The position numbers were made by a program, and so were the translations under genes. 57,236 nt of DNA from Bifidobacterium pongonis (GTDB lineage Bacteria > Actinomycetota > Actinomycetes > Actinomycetales > Bifidobacteriaceae): assembly GCF_019331805.1 (NCBI RefSeq), contig NZ_JAHBBE010000014.1, forward strand, positions 1 to 57,236, written 5' to 3'. The notes beneath the pieces are model-generated. The model ran no database searches and was not told the origin of the DNA. It saw nothing but the letters and a program-made list of their open reading frames with translations. How positions within the stretch are numbered: the stretch's first letter is position 1; each line of letters begins with the position of its first letter. This document shows, piece by piece, positions 8,322-17,309 of the stretch.

Positions 8322-11300
8322 GTGGATATGTTCGATAAGCGGTTGTTTCGACTGGTCCCGGGCATCGGCCGGCTGATCGCCGGCAAGGTCGCCTGCCTAT
8401 GGATCGGATTGGTGTGCAACATCGTGTTCATGATCACGGTGGTGGCGCTGTTCGGCGACGTGCTCGCCCCATGGCTGCAGGGCACGGATAACCCGCCCTT
8501 CGCCTGGATCCTCACGATCTGCGTCGTGCTGCGGTATATCGCCACGACCGTCGCCGCGCATCTGGGCACCGAGGCGTCCGAACGCGTCAAACTCGCCCTG
8601 CGAGGCCAGCTGTACCGCAAAATGCTGAAACTCGGGCCGTCGTATTCCACGCGCGTGAGCACGTCCGACATCGTGCAATCCGCGGGCGAAGGCGTCGAAC
8701 AGATACAAAGCTTCTTCGAACTGTTCCTGCCGCAGGTGTTCTACGCGGTGCTCGCGCCCATCACCCTGTTCTTCTTCGTCTCCACGCTGAACACGCCGGC
8801 GGCATTGACGCTGCTCGTATGCGCGCCGCTTATCGTACTCATCGTCGGCATGGTGGCGATGAGCGCATCGCGTGCCTTCAAGCAATACTGGGGCAAATAC
8901 ACCGATATGGGCGCCGCGTTCCTCGACGATCTGCAAGGTCTGGAAACGTTGAAGGCCTTCGATGCCGACGACGGCGCCGCCCGCGATCTGGACGAAAAGG
9001 CGGAACGATTCCGCGTCATGACCATGAAGGTGCTGCAGATCCAGCTGCGCTCGCTGTCCGCGATGGATCTGGTGGCGTACGTCGGCGCGGCTTCCGGCAT
9101 CGGCGTGGCGTTGTGGCAGTTCGCGACCACCAAGTCGCTGAGCGTGGCATCGGTGGTGCTGATCGCGATGCTGTCCGCCGAATTCTTCATCCCGCTGCGC
9201 CAACTCGGATCGTACTTCCATGTGGCCATGAACGGCATGACGTCCAGCAAGCGCATCTTCGCGCTGCTCGACGCCCCGGAACCCAAGCATGGCGAGGGAA
9301 CGCTCGCCGGTGTGGGCAAATCCATCGTCGCCATCGCCTTCGACTCCGTGAGCTACACCTACGACGATGGCCGGCGCGGCGCGAAACGTGCGCTCGACGA
9401 AGCTTCCTTCTACGCGGCCCCCGGCCAGCTCACCACCATCGTGGGCGCGTCCGGCTCCGGCAAATCCACGGCGGCGGCGCTGCTCGCCGGGGCACGTTCC
9501 GGCTACACGGGGTCGATCATCATCAACGGCACCGAGCTCGCCGACCTGTCCGCGGAAACGCTGTCCCGCACGGTCACCTTGGTCGGCGCCCACAGCCACC
9601 TGTTCGCGGGCACGTTGCGCGAGAACCTGCTTTTGGCCAATCCGAAGGCCGACGACGCGGCGATGTGGCGTGCGCTGGTCGAGGCGCGTGTGGCCGCGTT
9701 CGTGCACGGGCAGCCGGGCGAACTCGATATGGTCATCGAACCGGATGCGGCGAACCTGTCTGGCGGGCAGCGCCAGCGCATCGCGATCGCGCGTGCGCTG
9801 CTGCACGACAGCCCGGTGTACGTTTTCGACGAGGCGACCAGCAGTGTGGATGTGGAAAGCGAGAACCTGATTCTCCAAACCATCTACGATCTGGCGCACG
9901 GGCAGCATAAGACGGTGATCATGATCACGCATCGCATGGTCAACGCCGAACGCGCGGACCATGTGGTCGTGTTCGAACGCGGCCATGCCGTGGAATCGGG
10001 AAGCCATGTCGGGCTGATGGCGGTCGGCGGCGCGTATGCGAAGCTGCATGAGGCGCAACGTTCGGTGGAACGCTTCGCGGATGTGAGCTCCGCCGAGAAC
10101 GATGCCATCGCCGCGCCATCCGATTTCGCTGGTGCCGGGGCTCGCAGGCGTGCCGCCGCTGGCGGCGACGAGCCGAACGAACCGGAGACGCCTGAACTGC
10201 CCACCTCGAAGGTCGTGTCGCGTCTGCTGCATGAGGCTAGGCCGCTCGCCGGGTTGATGACCGCCGCCTCCGCGGCCGGAACGGTCGGCCATCTTGCGGC
10301 CACCTTCCTGCCGGTATTCGGCGTGGTCGCCCTGTTCGATCTTGCCGGTAAGCCCGTCTGGGGCATGAGTGCGACGGTGGCGGTCATCGCCATGGCGGTG
10401 TGCGCGCTGACGCGAGGCGTGCTCAGGTATGTGGAACAGTATCTCAACCACAATGTCGCCTTCCGTCTGCTCGCACTGTTCCGTTCCAAGGCGTTCGCCG
10501 CGCTGCGCCGTCTCGCCCCCGCGAAGCTTGCGGGCCGTGGCAAGGGCGATCTGATCGCCATGCTCACCACGGACGTGGAACTGCTGGAGATCTTCTTCGC
10601 CCACACCATCTCCCCGGTGGTGATCGCGGTGGTCACCACCATCGTGACCGTGGTCGTCGCCCTCACGCTGAATCCGTGGATGGCGTTGCTGCTGCTCGCC
10701 GCGCATCTGGTCGTCGGCGTGGCGGTGCCGCGGTTCTTCTCTGCCGGCGTGCGCAATCTCGGCCCGAGCATCCGTGGTCAGGCGAGCGAACTCGACGAGG
10801 CGATGCTCGACGACATGCGCGGATTGGGTGAGATCATCCGCTTCGGCCGTGGCGAGGAACGCGCCTCGCGCATTGAGGAACGTACGCGCAAGCTGTGGCG
10901 CGAGCGTGCGAAGCTCAGCCGGAGGAACGGCATGTTCTCCGGCATCGGCGGGGTCATGGTCATGCTGTTCACCCTGGCGGGTGCGGGCGTGGCGCTGCTC
11001 ATGATCGCCCAAGGCGCGGGCCTCCAGCTGGTGATGACCGCGTTCGTGCTTATCGCCAGTTCCTTCGGGCCGACGTTGGCGCTCGCCGCCCTGCCTGCGA
11101 ACCTCAGCCAGACCTTCGCCTCCGCGCGCCGCCTGTTCGCTTTGATGGACGAGGCTCCCGCCGTGGTGGAGGAGGGGAGCGAGAAGCCGAAGTACAAGGG
11201 CATGAGCATGAGGAACGTCACCTTCGCGTATGCGCAGGGCGCTGGCCCGGTGCTCGACGGGTTCTCGCTCACCGTGCCGAAGCATGGCGTGCTCGGCGTG

Positions 11301-11918
11301 CAGGGTGCTTCCGGCAGGGGCAAGTCGACGATGGTCAAACTGCTGATGCGCTACTGGGATCCGCAATCCGGCGAAGTGCGGCTGTCCGATTGCGGCCTGC
11401 CGCAGGTCGACGCGCATCATCGCCGCCGCGTGCAGGCGCTGATGAGCCAGGAGACGCATCTGTTCGACGGGACGATCCGCGACAATCTGCTGATGGCGCT
11501 TCCCGCCGGAGTCGCGGTGCCCGACGGGAACGGCCACCCGTCCGAGGCGTTGGAGCATCGTCTGCGCGAGGCCTGCCGTAAGGCTTCCGTACTCGACTTC
11601 ATCGATTCGCTGCCCGAAGGGCTCGATACCCAGGTCGGCGAGCTTGGTGACCGCCTGTCCGAAGGCGAGCGCCAGCGTATCGGTCTGGCCCGCGTGTTCC
11701 TGCGCGAGGCCGACGTGGTGCTGTTCGATGAGCCGACCAGCAGGCTTGACGCGTTGAACGAGGCGATCATCCTGCAATCCATCGATGAGCTTGCCCACGG
11801 CGGTTCGTCCCAGTCGCATTCCTCCAAGCGTGGGCGTTCGGGCGGCGGTAAGGCCGTGGTGCTCGTATCCCATCGCGCGTCCGCCATGCGCATCGCCGAC
11901 AAGGTGCTCAAAATGTAA
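8322..11918 (+). CDS. Fused two-module ABC exporter, CydDC-like
   Basis: Two complete exporter halves, each six-helix membrane domain plus ATPase, are joined in one 1198-residue chain by a linker at about 590-640. Half 1 has Walker A GASGSGKST (Lys381), signature LSGGQRQR and Walker B VYVFDEATS. Half 2 has Walker A GASGRGKST (Lys1001), a degenerate signature LSEGERQR and Walker B VVLFDEPTS. Both halves keep an H-loop histidine. The pattern fits heterodimeric CydDC-type thiol exporters, which export cysteine or glutathione needed for cytochrome bd assembly, but no cydAB is nearby, so the substrate is not proven. GTG 8322 and ATG 8328 are both possible starts. It is an isolated transcription unit. 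Confidence 0.85.
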   Translation: MDMFDKRLFRLVPGIGRLIAGKVACLWIGLVCNIVFMITVVALFGDVLAPWLQGTDNPPFAWILTICVVLRYIATTVAAHLGTEASERVKLALRGQLYRKMLKLGPSYSTRVSTSDIVQSAGEGVEQIQSFFELFLPQVFYAVLAPITLFFFVSTLNTPAALTLLVCAPLIVLIVGMVAMSASRAFKQYWGKYTDMGAAFLDDLQGLETLKAFDADDGAARDLDEKAERFRVMTMKVLQIQLRSLSAMDLVAYVGAASGIGVALWQFATTKSLSVASVVLIAMLSAEFFIPLRQLGSYFHVAMNGMTSSKRIFALLDAPEPKHGEGTLAGVGKSIVAIAFDSVSYTYDDGRRGAKRALDEASFYAAPGQLTTIVGASGSGKSTAAALLAGARSGYTGSIIINGTELADLSAETLSRTVTLVGAHSHLFAGTLRENLLLANPKADDAAMWRALVEARVAAFVHGQPGELDMVIEPDAANLSGGQRQRIAIARALLHDSPVYVFDEATSSVDVESENLILQTIYDLAHGQHKTVIMITHRMVNAERADHVVVFERGHAVESGSHVGLMAVGGAYAKLHEAQRSVERFADVSSAENDAIAAPSDFAGAGARRRAAAGGDEPNEPETPELPTSKVVSRLLHEARPLAGLMTAASAAGTVGHLAATFLPVFGVVALFDLAGKPVWGMSATVAVIAMAVCALTRGVLRYVEQYLNHNVAFRLLALFRSKAFAALRRLAPAKLAGRGKGDLIAMLTTDVELLEIFFAHTISPVVIAVVTTIVTVVVALTLNPWMALLLLAAHLVVGVAVPRFFSAGVRNLGPSIRGQASELDEAMLDDMRGLGEIIRFGRGEERASRIEERTRKLWRERAKLSRRNGMFSGIGGVMVMLFTLAGAGVALLMIAQGAGLQLVMTAFVLIASSFGPTLALAALPANLSQTFASARRLFALMDEAPAVVEEGSEKPKYKGMSMRNVTFAYAQGAGPVLDGFSLTVPKHGVLGVQGASGRGKSTMVKLLMRYWDPQSGEVRLSDCGLPQVDAHHRRRVQALMSQETHLFDGTIRDNLLMALPAGVAVPDGNGHPSEALEHRLREACRKASVLDFIDSLPEGLDTQVGELGDRLSEGERQRIGLARVFLREADVVLFDEPTSRLDALNEAIILQSIDELAHGGSSQSHSSKRGRSGGGKAVVLVSHRASAMRIADKVLKM

Positions 11919-12054
11919 CGGATGCAATGCGAACATGTCGATGGGTGCGTAGATGAGCTGGTTCCGCCGAGGTGGCGGGGCCGGCTCGTTGCGTTTGATG
12001 TGCCTGATGCGCTTGACGTGGTCGTTGTGGTCGTTGCGGTTGATGGCGGGCGGT

Positions 12055-12112
12055 TTGACAGCAAGTGGTACAACTGTGTATCATTACCGATTGATACACA
12101 GTTGTACCACTT
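12055..12112 (+). promoter_or_regulatory. GH42 promoter embedded in a 21+21 bp perfect inverted repeat operator
   Basis: TTGACA (12055-12060) and TATCAT (12079-12084), 18 bases apart, form a near-consensus promoter. Over it lies a perfect inverted repeat with arms at 12063-12083 and 12092-12112 and an 8-base centre. Each arm is itself an imperfect palindrome of form GRTACA-N4-TGTAYC (12067-12082 and 12093-12108). One copy therefore fills the promoter spacer and the other covers the expected transcription start. The LacI-family regulator encoded behind the beta-galactosidase is the obvious candidate ligand. Confidence 0.8.
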
Positions 12113-12143
12113 GGGCGCAATGAGATTGCAAAGGAACGTACTC

Positions 12144-14261
12144 ATGGCAAATCGTAGAGCTTTCCGCTGGCCGTCGCTGCTGACCGAAGGTGGTCGCGGC
12201 ATCGCATTCGGCGGCGACTACAATCCCGACCAATGGTCGGAGGATGTGTGGGACGAGGACATCAGGCTGATGCGGCAGGCCGGCGTCAACACCGTCGCCC
12301 TCGCCATCTTCAGCTGGGACCGCATCCAGCCCGAAGAGCACCGTTGGGAATTCGGCTGGCTCGACCGCATCATCGACAAGCTCGGCAAGGCCGGCATCGC
12401 CGTCGACCTGGCATCCGCCACGGCGACCGCGCCACTGTGGCTGTACGAAACCTATCCGGAAGTATTGCCGCACGACAAATTCGGCCATCCCATCAACGCC
12501 GGATCGCGCCAGTCGTGGAGCCCGACCAGCCCGGTATTCAAGGAATACGCGCTCACGCTGTGCCGCAAACTCGCCGAACGCTACGGCAGCAACCCCACCG
12601 TCACCGCCTGGCATATGGGCAACGAATACGGCTGGAACAACCGTTACGACTACTGCGATAACGCCTTGCACGCCTTCCGCGCATGGTGCGAGCGCAAATA
12701 CGGCACCATCGACGCGCTCAACCGGGCGTGGGGCACCACGTTTTGGGGTCAGGAGATGAACGGCTTCGACGAAGTGCTCATCCCGCGCTTCATGGGCGCC
12801 GACTCCATGGTGAACCCCGGTCAGAAGCTCGATTTCGACCGTTTCGGCAACGACATGCTGCTCGACTTCTACAAGGCCGAACGTGACGCCATCGCCGAAA
12901 TCTGCCCCGACAAGCCGTTCACCACCAACTTCATGGTCTCCACCGACCAGTGCTGCATGGATTACGCCGATTGGGCGCGGGAAGTGGATTTCGTCTCCAA
13001 CGACCACTACTTCCATGAAGGCGAATCGCATATCGACGAACTGTTCTGCTCCGATGCGCTGATGGACGCGCTGGCGCTCGGCAAGCCCTGGTATGTGATG
13101 GAGCATTCCACCTCCGCCGTGCAGTGGAAGGATCTCAACACGCGCAAGCGCAAGGGCGAAACCGTGCGCGACTCCATCGCCCACGTGGCCATGGGCGCCG
13201 ACGCGATCAACTTCTTCCAGTGGCGTGCCTCCGCGTTCGGCGCGGAATCGTTCCACTCCGCGATGGTGCCGCACGCCGGCGAGGATACGAGGCTCTACCG
13301 CCAGGTGTGCGAGCTGGGCGCGGCGCTGAAAACCCTTGGCGACGCGGGCGTGCAAGGCACCGAACTGGTGGCCTCCGACACGGCGATCCTGTTCAGCGCC
13401 GAATCCGAATGGGCGACGCGCAGCGAAACCCTGCCGAGCAAGAAGCTCAACCATTGGCATGACGTGCGCGACTGGTACCGTGCGTTCCTCGACGCCGGAA
13501 CCCGCGCCGACATCGTGCCCCTGAAATACGACTGGAGCGGCTACCGGACCGTGGTGCTGCCGACCGTGCTGATGCTGAGCGGCGACGACGTGGCGCGGCT
13601 GGAACGGTTCGTGCGCGACGGCGGCACCGTGGTGGTCGGCTATGCGACCGGCCTGATCGACGAGAACTTCCACACGTGGCTCGGCGGGTACCCGGGTGCC
13701 GGCGACGGCGTGCTGCGCGACATGCTGGGCATTCGCGGCGAGGAATTCAACATCCTCGGCGCCGAAGCGGCGGGCGAGCCGAGCGAGATCCGCCTGTCCA
13801 ACGGCATGACCACACGCCTGTGGCAGAACGACATCAACGTGGACGGCGACGATGTGGACGTACTGGCCACCTACGCCGGTGCGGAAGCCGACGAGTGGGA
13901 TCTGGACGGCACCGCCGCGATCACCCGCCACGCATACGGCGAAGGCAACGCCTACTTCGTCGGTTGCGATCTGAACGTCGCCGACATCGCCGCGTTCATC
14001 ACGACCGGCCTGCTGCCCGCCGAGCGCGATGATCGGAACGATTCGCAGCACGACGGGCCGCGGTACGATCCGGTCACGACGCTGCACACCGAACGCGCGA
14101 ACGCCGAAACGACCTTCGACTTCTACCTGCCCCGCGGCAAGCAGGAGGCCACGGTCAGCGGCGTGGAAGGCGAGCCCGTATACCGTTTCCGCTGCGATGA
14201 GGGGGCGGAACCCGGAAGCTACGTCATCCACCGCAACGGCGTGCTCGTCATCAAACGATAG
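12144..14261 (+). CDS. bga42: Beta-galactosidase, glycoside hydrolase family 42
   Basis: This intracellular retaining beta-galactosidase cleaves lactose and galacto-oligosaccharides. The family start signature GGDYNPDQW is present. The acid/base is Glu161 (HMGNEYGW) and the nucleophile Glu320 (VMEHST). A trimerisation domain and a small beta C-terminal domain follow, giving the usual GH42 length (705 residues). ATG at 12144 is chosen because AAGGA lies eight bases upstream; the frame is open further upstream, but that part contains the promoter. No signal peptide is present, so substrates must be imported. No transporter lies within the window; a separate permease must feed it. The gene is 57 bases ahead of a LacI regulator, most likely in one operon. 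Confidence 0.95.
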   Translation: MANRRAFRWPSLLTEGGRGIAFGGDYNPDQWSEDVWDEDIRLMRQAGVNTVALAIFSWDRIQPEEHRWEFGWLDRIIDKLGKAGIAVDLASATATAPLWLYETYPEVLPHDKFGHPINAGSRQSWSPTSPVFKEYALTLCRKLAERYGSNPTVTAWHMGNEYGWNNRYDYCDNALHAFRAWCERKYGTIDALNRAWGTTFWGQEMNGFDEVLIPRFMGADSMVNPGQKLDFDRFGNDMLLDFYKAERDAIAEICPDKPFTTNFMVSTDQCCMDYADWAREVDFVSNDHYFHEGESHIDELFCSDALMDALALGKPWYVMEHSTSAVQWKDLNTRKRKGETVRDSIAHVAMGADAINFFQWRASAFGAESFHSAMVPHAGEDTRLYRQVCELGAALKTLGDAGVQGTELVASDTAILFSAESEWATRSETLPSKKLNHWHDVRDWYRAFLDAGTRADIVPLKYDWSGYRTVVLPTVLMLSGDDVARLERFVRDGGTVVVGYATGLIDENFHTWLGGYPGAGDGVLRDMLGIRGEEFNILGAEAAGEPSEIRLSNGMTTRLWQNDINVDGDDVDVLATYAGAEADEWDLDGTAAITRHAYGEGNAYFVGCDLNVADIAAFITTGLLPAERDDRNDSQHDGPRYDPVTTLHTERANAETTFDFYLPRGKQEATVSGVEGEPVYRFRCDEGAEPGSYVIHRNGVLVIKR

Positions 14262-14318
14262 AATCGGCAGTACCAGTTGCCGGCAGGAGGCCGGCATCAG
14301 ACGAATTCGGAGGCGGCT

Positions 14319-15371
14319 GTGAGCGAGACGGAACCCGGCAGGAAACGCGTCACCCTGCGTGACGTCGCACAGGAAGCCGGCGTCTCCCTCAAAACCGCCT
14401 CCAACGTCATCAACGACGCCGGGCGCATGTCCGTCGAAACCCGCGCCCGCGTGCAGGAGGTCATCGACCGGCTGGGCTACCGGGTCAACATGTCGGCGCG
14501 CAACTTGAACCGCAACAGCACCGGTGTCATCACTCTCGCCGTGCCCAAACTCACGCCGCCCTATCTGGCCGAACTCGCCAACCGCGTGATCGACCAGGCG
14601 CGATCCGACGGCTACCTGGTCTACGTCGTCACCTACGCCGGGGGAATGGCTGGCGGCGCGCGCGAACTGCTGCGCGGCTTCAACACCACGGTGTCGGACG
14701 GACTGATCCTCTCCATGTCGGAGGACGAAACCCTGAACGCGGAGGACCTGAAGGTGGATTACCCGCTGGTCGCGGTCGGCGCGCGCGACGTGTGGGGCGT
14801 GTGCGACCACGTGACCTGCGATGATGTGCAGGCCTCGCGCGAAGCGGCCTCATACCTGTTCGAACGCGGTTCGCGGCATTTGGCGGTGATCGGCAGCCGT
14901 GGCGTCTACGACGAGGCGAAGGCCGCGCAAGCCACGGACGGCAACGCCGGGCTGCGTTTGCGCGGTGTGATCGAAGCCTGCCACGACCACGGAACACGAC
15001 TCGACCCGAACCTGGTGGTGGACGGCGGCGACTGGGCCATCGGCTGCGGCTACAAGGCCATCCAGCAGCTCCTGGACGCCGGTCGCGAATTCGACGGCGT
15101 AGTGGCGTTCAACGATCAGCTGGCCATCGGTGTGCTCTCCGCGCTCGCGGCCAACGGCATCGACGTGCCGGGCCAGGTGCAGGTGATCGGATTCGACAAT
15201 ATCGAGGAAGCCGCCTATCTGCAGCCGCCGCTGACCACCATGGATCCGCGGTTCGACGCCATCGTGCCCACCGTGGGCGAGCGCATGCTCATCCGCATCG
15301 CCGGGCGCGACGTCGCCCCCGAACTCATCCGCATCCCCTCGCGCGTGATCGCCAGAGCCACCACACGGTGA
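14319..15371 (+). CDS. LacI/GalR-family transcriptional regulator
   Basis: The N-terminal helix-turn-helix reads TLRDVAQEAGVSLKTASNVI, about residues 12-31. The hinge helix and a periplasmic-binding-like ligand domain follow, ending in the usual PPLTTM and GER motifs. The full length is 350 residues. GTG at 14319 has CGGAGG five bases upstream. Its position directly after the GH42 gene, behind a palindromic promoter, points to galactoside-responsive repression of its own operon. The family is certain; the inducer is inferred. Confidence 0.93.
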   Translation: MSETEPGRKRVTLRDVAQEAGVSLKTASNVINDAGRMSVETRARVQEVIDRLGYRVNMSARNLNRNSTGVITLAVPKLTPPYLAELANRVIDQARSDGYLVYVVTYAGGMAGGARELLRGFNTTVSDGLILSMSEDETLNAEDLKVDYPLVAVGARDVWGVCDHVTCDDVQASREAASYLFERGSRHLAVIGSRGVYDEAKAAQATDGNAGLRLRGVIEACHDHGTRLDPNLVVDGGDWAIGCGYKAIQQLLDAGREFDGVVAFNDQLAIGVLSALAANGIDVPGQVQVIGFDNIEEAAYLQPPLTTMDPRFDAIVPTVGERMLIRIAGRDVAPELIRIPSRVIARATTR

Positions 15372-15535
15372 ACGGCCGGGCCGGGCATCCTCCCGGCTGT
15401 GGCATACACTGCACAACAGAACGAGACGAGGAACGGGACGAACACGCCTCGCCGGTCGCGCATCACGACCAGGTATGCGAGCGAATCCCGCCGCAAGAAT
15501 CCCATACGCATCCCATTGCGAACGAAGGAGCAACG

Positions 15536-16405
15536 ATGACGAACCAGCATCCCAATCCGAACGCCGTACCGGACATCACCCTGAGCGACGGCAACGCCAT
15601 CCCGCAGGTCGGGCTCGGCGTGCTGCGCATCGACGACGAAGGCGTGGCGCCGGTCGTCGAAAGCGCGTTGGAAGCCGGGTACCGTCATATCGACGGCGCC
15701 GCCGGGTACAACAATGAGGGCGGTGTGGGCCGTGCGCTCGCCGCGACCGGGTACAACACCGGCGAGCGCCGCGCGAGCCTGTGGGTCACCACCAAGCTGC
15801 GTGATTCCGAGCAGGGTTATGATTCCGCGTTGCAGGCCTTCGACCGTCAGCTTGGGCTGCTGCGCCTCGACTATGTCGACATGTATATGCTGCATTGGCC
15901 CACGCCGTTCGATTGGCGCAGCGGCGAGACGTGGAAGGCGTTCGTTAGGCTGCGCGAGGAGGGCCGCGTGCGTACGCTCGGCGTGTGCAATTTCCTGCCC
16001 GAACATCTGGATCGCCTGCATGAGGAGACCGGCGAATACCCGGCGGTGAACCAGATCGAACTGCACCCCACCTGGCAGCAGCGTGAAGTGGTCGCGTACT
16101 GCAAGGAGCATGGCATTGCGGTGGAGGCGTATTCGCCGATGGCCCGCGGCGCCGATCTCAATGCGGGTGACGGCACCATCGAACGCATCGCCGCCGCCCA
16201 CGGTGTCTCCCCGGCGCAGGCGATTCTGCGCTGGCATATCGAGAACGGCACGATCATCATCCCCAAGTCCGTGCACGCCGAACGTCAGCGGGAGAACCTC
16301 GACCTGTTCGGCTTCGAGCTCACCACCGACGAACATGCGGCCATCGACGCGCTGGACGGGCCGACCCGTGCCGGCCATGATCCGCTGACCTTCACCTACG
16401 CCTGA
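15536..16405 (+). CDS. Aldo/keto reductase
   Basis: This NADPH-dependent reductase has the complete AKR catalytic tetrad: Asp53 and Tyr58 (HIDGAAGYNNE), Lys87 (VTTKL) and His120 (MLHWP). The NADPH-binding C-terminal motif IPKSVHAERQREN is present. The length (289) suits the AKR5-like 2,5-diketo-gluconate reductase type found in Gram-positives. ATG at 15536 has GAAGGAG upstream; the open frame extends further left, but without support. The gap of 164 bases after lacI holds no obvious terminator, so read-through from the galactosidase operon is possible. The physiological carbonyl substrate is unknown. Confidence 0.92.
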   Translation: MTNQHPNPNAVPDITLSDGNAIPQVGLGVLRIDDEGVAPVVESALEAGYRHIDGAAGYNNEGGVGRALAATGYNTGERRASLWVTTKLRDSEQGYDSALQAFDRQLGLLRLDYVDMYMLHWPTPFDWRSGETWKAFVRLREEGRVRTLGVCNFLPEHLDRLHEETGEYPAVNQIELHPTWQQREVVAYCKEHGIAVEAYSPMARGADLNAGDGTIERIAAAHGVSPAQAILRWHIENGTIIIPKSVHAERQRENLDLFGFELTTDEHAAIDALDGPTRAGHDPLTFTYA

Positions 16406-16476
16406 TTGGAGCGCTTGCACGGCGCCCGACCCTGAACGACATCGATAACCGCACGTATCCGAACGAAAAGGACGCC

Positions 16477-17217
16477 ATGAACCGACGTTCACGTTTTCCC
16501 CGACGTCTGATCAACACCACTTCGGGCGGGTTCCGGGTGCTGGTGATGCTGTTTGCGGCCGCCGTGCTCGGCATCTGCATCGCGGTGCTGCTCACCAAGG
16601 TGAGTCCGGGTGTCGCCGAAATCACCGGCGAACATACGGCCACCGGTCAGGCGGCGGATGTGCTCGCCACCCTTGAGGTCAGCGACGCGGCCAACCCGGG
16701 CGGCTACGACCGCGACCTGTTCGGCTTCCGCAAAGTGGACGCCAACAATGACGGCTGCGATGTGCGCGAGGATATCCTCGCGCGTGACCTGACGGACGTG
16801 ACCTACAAATACCGGGGTTCGTGCACGGTGGCCAGCGGCGTGCTGCACGACCCGTACACCGGCAAGACCATCACGTTCACGCGCGGCGTGAAAACCAGTT
16901 CCGCCGTGCAGATCGACCATGTGGTGGCGTTGGAGAACGCCTGGCGGTCCGGCGCGCACGCTTGGGATACGAGCAAACGGTACGGTTTCGCGAACGACCC
17001 GTACAATCTGCTCGCCGTGGACGGCCCGGCCAACCAGTCGAAGGGGTCGGCGTCCGCCGCATACTGGCTGCCCACCAACAGTGCCTACCGGTGCGAGTAT
17101 GTGGCGCGTCAGATCGGGGTGAAAGCGAAATACTCGCTCAGCGTCACCTCCAACGAGAAGCAGGCCATGCTCGCCGTATTGCACACCTGCCCGGCCCAGG
17201 AGGTCCCGCAATCCTGA
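16477..17217 (+). CDS. Exported HNH-family nuclease (DUF1524-like)
   Basis: A membrane segment at about residues 12-35 follows a basic N-terminus, so it is either a signal anchor or an uncleaved signal. The outer domain contains the HNH-type motif IDHVVALENAWRSGA, then NDPYNLLAVDGPANQSKG and a C-terminal pair of cysteines. These are hallmarks of the DUF1524/GmrSD C-terminal nuclease group that is widespread as secreted nucleases in actinobacteria. Cell-surface digestion of DNA for nutrients or defence is the likely role (inference). It sits alone between the aldo/keto reductase and NRAMP genes, and its start is preceded by GAAAAGGACGCC. Confidence 0.87.
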   Translation: MNRRSRFPRRLINTTSGGFRVLVMLFAAAVLGICIAVLLTKVSPGVAEITGEHTATGQAADVLATLEVSDAANPGGYDRDLFGFRKVDANNDGCDVREDILARDLTDVTYKYRGSCTVASGVLHDPYTGKTITFTRGVKTSSAVQIDHVVALENAWRSGAHAWDTSKRYGFANDPYNLLAVDGPANQSKGSASAAYWLPTNSAYRCEYVARQIGVKAKYSLSVTSNEKQAMLAVLHTCPAQEVPQS

Positions 17218-17309
17218 CGGGATGCCGCGCATGTAACGTCGCCCGCGATTCCGGCGGCGCCGCGTTAACATGACGGCGCTATACCGTAAGCGATGCGAAT
17301 CGAGGCGGT

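Noticed and set aside
8397..11936. 1179-residue open frame on the minus strand
   Set aside because: It mirrors the ABC exporter gene; in GC-rich DNA the antisense frame stays open. It has Arg/His-rich composition and no family motifs.
11922..12143. Longer N-terminus for the GH42 enzyme
   Set aside because: This part contains the promoter and operator; the enzyme homology begins after 12144.
12084..14810. 908-residue minus-strand frame across the GH42 and lacI genes
   Set aside because: The opposite strand has a full, motif-confirmed enzyme and regulator.
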